From: Torreya grandis
Lineage: Eukaryota > Streptophyta > Pinopsida > Cupressales > Taxaceae
Direction of reading: 5' to 3'
Length of the DNA stretch: 64,000 nt
Assembly (NCBI GenBank): GCA_037957365.1
Contig: JARHVA010000081.1
Location: 7,049,501-7,113,500, forward strand
In this document: positions 56,991 through 64,000 of the stretch, piece after piece
Layout: every line of letters begins with the position of its first letter
How positions within the stretch are numbered: the stretch's first letter is position 1
Position numbers and translations under genes: made by a program
The notes under the pieces: generated by a model
Told to the model about the DNA's origin: nothing
Seen by the model: only the letters and a program-made list of their open reading frames with translations
Database searches by the model: none

Positions 56991-57939
56991 TCTACTATAT
57001 GAATGTGGTCTTGGCCTCCTTTCTCTTCTTCAACTACTATTTCACCATGGATGTAGTTCAACAAAGTGTGATTTTGTTGATCCCAATCGACACTTTTGGG
57101 AGATGGAATGTCAATGATATGGCTATTTTGGTTGATGGTAATGTCATGTCGAATGGTAATGGAATGGGAAGAGGTTGCATAATACTCATAGAAGATACCC
57201 TAGGATAAGTTGTCTCAAAGCTAAAGGACTCATCTTCAAAAACTATAGAAGGATCATAAATTTATTTAAATTGATCTGTAAGGCATACATACCAATGTTG
57301 TAATAGCCACGAACATATTCTTCTTTTGAATCTGATTCAAACTCAAGGGACTCTAAATCTAATGTTGAGAATACTGTTGATTTATATTCTAATGGTAAAT
57401 TTGAGGTTGATCTAAGAATAGAACCTAACTCTAAATTTGATTCTTCATCTGATGTGTATTCTATTATAATGATGTCTTGTTGAATATTTGGTTTTGGATA
57501 AGTAACAACCTATGATGGCATAATGGGCTCCACAAAAAATGGTTTGTCAAAGTGGGACTCCTCTAGGATGGGAAAAAGGTCAAGAGACAACTCCATAAAG
57601 ATTGGCTTGTTAATAGGAGGCTTTTAAAAAATAGGCACATGGTCAAAGTAATGATTTTCCCAAAGGTGGTTATAATCATTAAGAAGTGACTTGACAAAGA
57701 TTGGCTCATCAATGTGAGACTCCTCAACAACATATATAGGATCAATATGTGATTCATCACATGTTGACTTATCATAAGTGGTTAGTTCAACAAAAACATC
57801 TTAGATTAGTTAGTTTTCTTGGCCTTAGTTTCTAATGAGTTGGAAATACTTGTTTTGAACAAAGCTTTGTATATAAAGGATTGGATCAGATGAGGTTTAG
57901 ATGGGATTGGTTCTGGATGAGGAATGACTTGTGGTTGGA

Positions 57940-58190
57940 TAATGGTAGGGCCTTGAGGAGCATGCTTTTTTGCATGAGCCAAAGGATGAAGTTCTAAAAT
58001 GGTAACAACAGGGTAGTGTGGAGAATGATTATTTACACAAGCCAAAGGAATAGGTCTTATAATGATGACGGGGTGTTTTGGAGCTTGATTACTCACATAA
58101 TCCAAAGGATGAGGTCTCAGAATAGTAATGGTATTCTTTGGATATTGTGAAGCTTGATAGCTCATATAATCCAAATGATGGTTAAGGGTA
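57940..58190. repeat. About 60-69-bp tandem repeat in element L ORF
   Basis: Four copies, with ATAATCCAAAGGATGAGGTC-like cores near 57976, 58038, 58096 and 58165. The unit lengths vary but the minus-strand frame stays open across them, consistent with past coding. Confidence 0.65.
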
Positions 58191-58597
58191 GTCAATGATC
58201 AGATAATAAAAGGATTTTATGGAACTTGATTGCTTGTACAAGAAAAAACATGCAAGTCTTCCTCATAAACCATATCATCCCAGTCATGAGTTGGCTCATA
58301 AGCTAGTTCTTGACTATATTTTGTGTACTGATTATTGCAAAGAGGGTATGGATCCATTTCCCAAATAATATTATCTATTGGGTCTCTAAATTCCTCTTCA
58401 CAAGCCTCTTCATGCCAAGCAAGGTATCGATTTGGATTTTGTGGATTTTGACTATGCTCCCCATATGGAGTATTATAGGGAAAGTAATAAAACTCTTTAG
58501 AAAATCTTTCTCTATAGGGGTTCTTAGTGGTATTTTGTGAGGCCATCCTATCATAAGTTGGATTGTACACACCTCCAACATAAGTGTAGTGAGACAT

Positions 58598-61038
58598 ATC
58601 TATGTTAATGATGAAATATCCAAAATAAAAAGGCTTAGACTTCTACAAACTTTAAAAAACTATGTTCAAAGGACAAATGGTTCAAGACTAGTCTAACTTG
58701 GTTAAAAGGTGGAGTTGTACCTCCAATATGGATTAAAATTGGAGTTGTATCTCCAAAATTATTTTTGCTAAGACTTGGCATAAATTAGCCTAACATCAAA
58801 TGTCTAATGTCAAATGTCATACGTACAAAAGGGCAAGTGTCTGAATAAAAATTGGCATGTCAAAGGTCTAGGTCAAAGTGTTACAAACAAGGTCTAAACT
58901 AGGAAAGGGAAAAGTTAAGTTGCTAGATCTTTTATCCAAATGTAGAGTCAAAATCTAGGCTCAAACAAAAAGGTATATGTTAGGACTTTTGGCCAAAAAT
59001 ATCAAAAGCTAGACTTAAAACAAAGGCATGATGTGATTTGATTTAAGCTAATAAATTTGGAAATAAATTTGACATACCCCCAACACATGAAATAAAGCAC
59101 AAACATGATCAATTGGCATAATCTATAAGGCAAAAGTCTTTTGGAGAAAGGTTGCATTCTCCTAAATAAAGAAACAAAAATGATGAGTATAGGCATTAAA
59201 TAAACAAGCCATCAATAGTTTTCAAATTTTTGGCAATCAATTAACCAAAGTTATCCAAATCAAAAGAGAAAGATCTATGTATTATCCCCAAAAATTGAGG
59301 CCTATATATAAATCAATCAATATTTGGATCTAAACATAACAAGGGTAATTAAAAACTCAATGTTGAAAACTAGGATTTGACCGAATAAGTTAGACAAGAT
59401 TGGATAGCATGACGACACAAGACAAAGGTCCAAATGGTATACATGACATGGTTTGAAATAATGGTTTATAGCACAAGGTAAAATAAGTCTTCAAACAAAT
59501 TTGAGTAGCCTAATTATGTAATCATGCTCAAATGATGTGATCTATGTTATGCTTCAAAAGACTCAAAGGCAAAATGGTTTTAACATGTTTTGGGTAGCAT
59601 AACACTACCCTCCTTTACTCAAATGCATTTTTTTGACATGGATTATGAACAAAAAAACAAGTTTTAGTCTCAAAACATACCAAGAAAAAATGACCAAAAT
59701 ACACTAAGTATAATCATCCAAATCCTATAAAGGGTATGGAAATGTGGGGTTGACTAAACTATCAAGCTTTCAAACATTTCTAGGGGAATCAATTGCATAA
59801 TGACTTTCACATCATATAATGCAAAAGACAAGCATGAAAATTGGGTGACCATGACATTGGCTAGTTGTAAAAAGGTCTAGTCCTTTTTACAACTAATACA
59901 TCCTATTGTTTGCTCAATGTAGTGTCATGTCCAAATACAAAACATCTTGTATGCAACTTTAATTAGGATCCAAATGAAGTCAATACCAAGAGGTAAAAAC
60001 CTAGGTCAAAGCTTCTCTAAAGAACTCACAAGAGGTGATGAATTCCCCCTCACAATCCAAGTTTGTATGAAATAAAAGACTAAAAGAGAAAGACTTTAGG
60101 GTCATTTTCAATGTCACCCAAACTTTGATGAGTTTTTGGGGGAGCACCTTAGATGACATTCTTAATAAGCCTTAGACTAGGCTACTTGCAATAGGAATGG
60201 AGCTTTTGATTCCAAGGGTTCCCTAAAGGGGAAAAATGGAAGATCATACATGAAACATCCCTCTCTTTGCTAATCAAAATTATATCAAACAACTATTGAA
60301 GACAAAAATGACAAGTGTGTTCAATTTTAAGCCCAAATGAAAGATTTGGTGGTGTTCATTTGACCCCTTGGTCTTAATTTGTAACTTTGAAAGCTAACTA
60401 CAAGATTCAAGAAATATCACCCTAAATTATTTCATTAAGCACCAAAAACAATATCCCTAATTCATTTTAAAATCATGTTAAATATGCCTTAATAGCATGT
60501 TTTAACAAGTTCCAACTTTGTTGATTACATGTCTACCCTTAAGGTATCACCCCAAAAGCAAATATGTTAGATTAGAAACATTTTAAATAGATTTTCAAAA
60601 TTTTGTGAAAAATCTATGAAAATTGAAGATAAACTAATGTCAAATTCTGAAAATTTAGGATAAAACACATGGTTTTAAAAAAAACCATCCAAAACGGAGT
60701 CCATATGACCCCAAACCAAGCATTTTAAAATGGCCTATTAGCTCTCAAGTTTGTGTTTTTAAGAAAAACACAATGACTGATGTCATTTATACTAAATGAT
60801 TATGGTTAAACTTACTAACAAAAGATAGTTGTTTAACTGACAATGGTTATACCAACAGTGATAGATGACAGCTATGCCAATCAATGATAGTTTTAATAAC
60901 TGATGATGGTTACTATGTAAACTCATGACAAATAAAAATGGTAAAACAAAGTTATAAAATCAAATTAAAAGATTTTTAATGATCCAAATGAAGATTTTAA
61001 TGTTGCATAATGATCTTATTCATGTGTGGGATGCATCT
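58598..61038 (-). other. Element L 5' leader / noncoding region
   Basis: About 2.4 kb between the primer-binding site and the unknown ORF, with no frame longer than about 64 codons and no recognisable domain. A cluster of GATGGTT/AACCATT-type motifs lies at 60770-60920, like those in the Tat LTRs. A TGGAGTTGTAYCTCCAA direct repeat occurs near 58710 and 58741. Nothing else stands out. Confidence 0.4.
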
Positions 61039-61057
61039 GATCCCAACGGGTGTGCCA
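61039..61057 (-). other. Primer-binding site of element L
   Basis: The minus strand reads TGGCACACCCGTTGGGATC three bases after the LTR end, nearly the same as in element D (TGGCACACCCGGTGGGACC). It uses the same or a very similar tRNA primer. Confidence 0.8.
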
Positions 61058-61060
61058 TTA

Positions 61061-61402
61061 TGTGAACTAGGAATTTGACTAAGAAAAGGAGTTTAGTATG
61101 GTGTTAGTGAATGAAACTAAATCAAAAACACACCTAGCTAACATCTTCATGCCTAGTTACTAGGGTGAGCTTAGTAATAAAAAAAAACACAAACATAACT
61201 ATAAAGTAAGGAAAAATAACAAAAATTCATTCACCTTCCTTGGATGCTCCAAATGCCTTTGTACTAGTCACTTACTTGGATTTTTGCTCATGAAGTCCTT
61301 GGAAATGGAAGCTTGGCTACCTCCATATCTCCTTGAAACCTTTGGCTTGTGGCTTGGCTTGGCTTGGGATCAATTTGGCATGGTAACACTAGTTACATGA
61401 AG
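61061..61402 (-). repeat. 5' LTR of element L, truncated to its last 342 bp
   Basis: It ends CTAGTTCACA at 61061. It aligns with the 3' part of the family LTR up to CATGGTAACACTAGTTACATG (near 61400), after which sequence switches to unit C gag. About 830 bp of LTR including the TATA box are gone. Confidence 0.8.
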
Positions 61403-61652
61403 CTGAGGCATATGGGGCATGGTGAGCTAAGGTATTAAGGTAGTGTTGTAAAGCCACTAGATTATTATTGAGAAAGGTAGTAAAGTTTGGATCTCCTTTA
61501 GATATGATTAGGATTCTGTAAGAAGGTGGTGGAGGAGAATGGTAAGGTGAAGCATGAAGAGACTTATCAACATCTATGGTATAATCTAAAGATAAAGAAG
61601 AAGGTGGTGGTTGGTTGTCTTGATTTCTCACTTGTTGTCTCATTAAAACCAT
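61403..61652 (-). pseudogene. Unit C gag N-terminus
   Basis: The minus-strand frame starts at 61652: MVLMRQQVRNQDNQPPPSSL, then SPPPPSYRILIISKGDPNFT and FLNNNLVALQHYLNTLAHH. It matches the gag start of unit B (38593). It stops matching near 61415 at the junction with element L, with about 10 bases of filler. Confidence 0.7.
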
Positions 61653-62214
61653 ATGATAAAATAGGGAATATTATTGTAATAATCAGACCTCAAATAGAGA
61701 GCAAACCCAAAATAATTTTAAATTAATCAATACATACACTAAGAAGTGCCTTTTAACCTATTACTTTTAAATCACTTTTGGCATATGCTTTAAAGATTGT
61801 GATAATGGAGGTTGGCTTGTAAAATAGGAACTAAAGAGGAAGTCTACAGATGGTTTCAAGTTGTTCAGGTGCTCATAAGGAAGATGTGTGTTGAACTTCA
61901 ATATGTAGCTTGGTGTTTGGGCCTACCCCCTCACTTCACAATCCCACAGCGATAAGGGTGTTGAGTGCTTAGCCAAGATATATTGATTCTAGAGTTTATA
62001 CTCAACTAGAGAGTTGAGTTGGTTCTCCCCTTGGTGGTGAAATCAAGTGGGATAGCTGGAAGGGGGTAAGGTTGCTTCTAGGTGATAAAATATCGATCGG
62101 TCCTTATCTCAAGTATTGTTTTGATGTGTAAATTATTTTGTGGTTCAATTTTATGTGTGATAACAAGTGTGAATGATATGATAAGATTAATATGCCTTTT
62201 AAGTTACTAGGTGA
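61653..62214 (-). other. Unit C leader (interrupted)
   Basis: This aligns with the unit B leader 38594-39165, including the conserved block 61860-62110 (TTCTCCCCTTGGTGGTGAAATC). Homology ends at GTTACTAGGTGAA; the next base begins TGTTGATGATG. The primer-binding site and LTR would lie about 120 bp further in an uninterrupted unit. Confidence 0.65.
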
Positions 62215-62570
62215 ATGTTGATGATGAAAATTGTGCTTGATCTTAATCAATCAACAATGGGAAGTTTCAAGCTGTGGGATATTGCGGCTTGAAGCAACCT
62301 CCAAATTTTAGAGAAGTTGGTCTCTTCTTTTGTATCAAGTGTTGGGGGAAAAGGGATAGGAAATTAAATAGAAACACAAATGCAAGAAATGAAACCTAAC
62401 TATGGCGATGCACCTGAGTGTAATCCTAATCCTAACCTTGGGCACAGTGAGACAATATGTGGGATTTAATTACATTTAAGAGCAGACAAGTGCATGATCA
62501 ATGTAAAAGATAAAAATAATAGGAACAGAGGCTCATAACAGAGACTTCTTTTGTAGAGATACAAAAAATG

Positions 62571-62905
62571 TCAACAAAGGCATAGTGTTCAATCTTATTA
62601 ATAGAATCTTTCAATCACATAAGAGGCACAAAAATCACGTACAGTTATGTAGAACTTTTGACTCAAGAAAATGAGACAAAAGCAAATGACATTCCTAATC
62701 ACAACACTAGAAAATCTACAGTATAGACTACCTTGAAAATGACATAGATAACATCAACCAAGGCATAGAGTTCAATCTTATTAATTCATTCAACCACATA
62801 AAAGGCACAAAAACATGCACAGTTACATCAACTTTACAACTCAAGAAAATGAGACAAAAGCAAATGATATTACTGGTCAAAACTCTAGAAAGTCTAAAAC
62901 TATAG
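62571..62905. repeat. Direct repeat of about 183 bp, two copies
   Basis: Copies start at 62571 and 62754. Shared blocks include GTTCAATCTTATTAAT, GGCACAAAAA and ACTCAAGAAAATGAGACAAA followed by AGCAAATGA. Identity is about 80% by eye. No coding frame spans both. Confidence 0.8.
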
Positions 62906-63382
62906 AAAGTCCCCCCTTTTTTTTCCTATCTTCCCTCTTATTTTATAGCTTCAGATGTCTCTTTCCATCATCCCCCTTCCCATGTAATTCTACTCCACCC
63001 TTAACTCACAGGGGACAAACAAACGACGCTTTCAATGCCTTGGATGTATCCTGATCTTATCAAGAACTGCCCTAACAACGGCATAGCAATTCATGTCTAG
63101 TACCTCCTTCCACACTTGAATTTCTCATTCCATCATCTGCTTAGCAACTTAACTATCCATTCTACCTCCACTTATAGGGGACAAATAGATGGCCCTTTTA
63201 ATGTTTGTAGGCCCCCAAAAATCTACTCGGTGAACTATTCCATCTACCAAAAATAACTCCCACCGAGTTTCCCTCCATCTCGCTTTGTGACAACAGATAC
63301 ACGAAACACTCTATTCTATTGAAATGAAAGAGGACACTTAGTCAATTCTTGAAAATCTCCTTATTTCTTAAAAGGCACTAGA

Positions 63383-64000
63383 GAATGACTCTTGGTACTT
63401 TCTGCCTGATTTATCGAAGACACGTGACATTTTTTGCTTTCTCTATGTCCTGCTCAGGAACGCTCCACCTTTGACACCTGTCACATTCCACTTCTTCGAT
63501 ACTTAGAAATTTTAACAAAATAAAACTCACCACATTCCTTGCTTGAGTAAATTTTAAAAGGGGAAGGATGTACGTGGTAGTCTTTGCATGTTGACACTTG
63601 GTGCTGTGAAGGTCTTTGAAATAACACCCAGGACCCACCAAAATCTTTACTTGGCAATGAAGCTCGAAGATGGTCTCTCAGAAGTTGACACATGGTGGCC
63701 TCCACTATTCTTAGGAAGATACATGGCATCTTCTACTTCTCCTACTAGGGGTATGTGGCATCTTTTTTTGCATTCGGGAATGGAGTCGAAAAGGGCTCAA
63801 AGAGTGACACTTGGCAACATCCACTGCCCTTTGGCAGTTAAATAAAATGAAACGATGCCTTTTTGCATTGAACCAAAGCATTAAAGCCATGTGTTGAACC
63901 AAAGTCTCTCAGATGCCAACACATGGTGACTTCTACTTTCCTCTAAAAAAGGTAGTCTAGGGCCTTCCACGACTGCCACCTGGCACTTTTCGCCTGATCC
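63383..64000. repeat. Diverged array of TGACACNTGGCA + pyrimidine repeats
   Basis: About eleven copies of TGACACATGGCATCTTCTAC-like units start near 63387, 63418, 63471, 63569, 63590, 63685, 63717, 63751, 63803, 63915 and 63973. Spacings are 21-112 bases, often near 32 or 53. One copy contains CACGTG (63421-63426). Short open frames in this region are by-products of the repeat. Confidence 0.6.

Larger units (their letters stand above)
56700..58597 (-). pseudogene. Element L uncharacterised repetitive ORF
   Basis: The minus-strand frame from 58597 (MSHYTYVGGVYNPTYDRMAS) stays in phase to 57806 with two stops, shifts once, then continues to about 57230 and, after decay, to about 56700. The N-terminal part is rich in Tyr, Asn and acidic residues (WHEEACEEEFRDPIDNIIWE). 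A four-fold repeat of about 22 residues follows (HPLDYVSNQAPKHP, PIPLACVNNHSPHYP), then EESHIDEPIFVKSLL and EESHFDKPFFVEPI repeats, an acidic EYTSDEESNLELG stretch and SETFLKVLQDNQ repeats. I do not recognise it; a gag-like particle protein is one possibility. No membrane segment or enzyme motif. Confidence 0.5.
53120..61402 (-). mobile_element. Element L: non-autonomous LTR retrotransposon (LARD-like)
   Basis: On the minus strand: a truncated 5' LTR (61402-61061), a primer-binding site, a 6.8-kb internal region, a polypurine tract and a complete 3' LTR (54287-53120). No protease, reverse transcriptase, RNase H or integrase is visible in the internal region, only a repetitive unknown frame. 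LTR start and primer-binding site resemble those of the Tat elements here, so it was probably mobilised by Tat enzymes. Solo LTR 25547-26719 and fragment 12958-13520 belong to the same family. Confidence 0.75.
40605..62214 (-). mobile_element. Unit C: Tat-type element interrupted by element L
   Basis: Layout as in unit B, from the polypurine tract at 40605-40617 through integrase, RNase H, reverse transcriptase and protease to gag at 53119. Element L (53120-61402) then interrupts gag; the gag N-terminus and leader resume at 61403-62214. About 1 kb of gag (equivalent to 37340-38345 in unit B) is missing at the L junction. At 62215 homology to the unit B leader stops and a TGTTGATGATG start appears, so the 5' LTR is not seen. 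Confidence 0.8.
62215..64000. mobile_element. Candidate element F, start only
   Basis: DNA starting TGTTGATGATGAAAATTG replaces the unit C leader at a sharp boundary. TG at the edge and the TGTTGAT/ATCAACA inverted pair at 62215-62255 suggest an LTR terminus. No pol domain is visible in the 1.8 kb present. It contains 183-bp repeats (62571-62905) and a diverged short-repeat array (63383-64000). 62256-62570 and 62906-63382 otherwise hold nothing recognisable, apart from a second AGGGGACAAA pair at 63010 and 63179. Orientation is unknown; the alternative is host DNA joined by rearrangement. Confidence 0.4.

Noticed and set aside
62415..62440. TAATCCTAATCCTAACC stretch, considered as an interstitial telomere repeat
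   Set aside because: Only about two and a half short units are present and they do not match the plant telomere repeat (CCCTAAA).
62815..63054. 79-codon plus-strand frame with a hydrophobic Phe/Ser-rich middle
   Set aside because: It overlaps the end of the 183-bp repeat and a pyrimidine-rich tract; nothing but composition supports a protein.
63411..63641. Minus-strand frame with CDRCQRW, resembling the start of a CW-type zinc finger
   Set aside because: Only C-x2-C-x2-W is present without the further Cys ligands, and the frame lies across the diverged short-repeat array, so the match is best seen as chance.
63383..64000. Possible CRISPR-like array
   Set aside because: Repeats are diverged, spacing is irregular and the context is plant retrotransposon DNA; CRISPR is not expected.

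Overview
This window looks like intergenic heterochromatin from a seed plant with a large genome. I found no cellular protein gene and no RNA gene. About 62 of the 64 kb can be assigned to decayed Ty3/gypsy LTR retrotransposons and their relatives, nested in one another. The plant assignment rests on Tat-type Ty3/gypsy domains (an extra archaeal-type RNase H), a captured plant mobile domain (PMD), TGTA(G/A)ACACC LTR starts and primer-binding sites reading TGGCACRCYC. The species cannot be determined; a gymnosperm or another large-genome plant would fit.

Layout, left to right. 1-5312: element D, minus-strand Tat type, with gag, leader, primer-binding site and a complete 5' LTR; its pol and 3' LTR lie left of the window. 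D sits inside the gag of element E (5313-12957, plus strand), a gypsy element ordered gag, protease, RNase H, reverse transcriptase, vestigial RNase H, integrase, 3' LTR. E in turn appears inserted in an LTR of another family (12958-13520). From 13521 to 62214 there is a minus-strand tandem array of three Tat-type units that share LTRs: unit A internal 13521-21992, LTR 21993-23281, unit B internal 23282-39286, LTR 39287-40604, unit C internal 40605-62214. At each shared LTR the polypurine tract of one unit and the primer-binding site or gag of the next abut the same LTR.

Each complete unit (B, C) has about 9 kb of gag-pol and 5 to 6.5 kb of 3' noncoding DNA. That 3' DNA carries an antisense decayed PMD gene, a GT microsatellite locus and arrays of small inverted repeats. 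Unit B's PMD copy is split by a solo LTR with a degenerate 5-bp target duplication. Unit C's gag is split by a full-length non-autonomous element of the same LTR family (53120-61402), here called L, which carries its own uncharacterised repetitive reading frame. Unit C's 5' leader is broken at 62215 by DNA starting TGTTGATGATG, probably another element (F), which runs off the right edge and contains two repeat arrays.

All coding regions are pseudogenes. Most stops fit C-to-T or G-to-A change at CAG, CGA, CAA or TGG codons, as expected for methylated, silenced repeats. Element D is the least decayed and, by nesting, the youngest of the left-hand stack. Coordinates of domains are estimates from conserved motifs; LTR ends are given to the base where TG/CA ends, primer-binding sites or polypurine tracts fix them.
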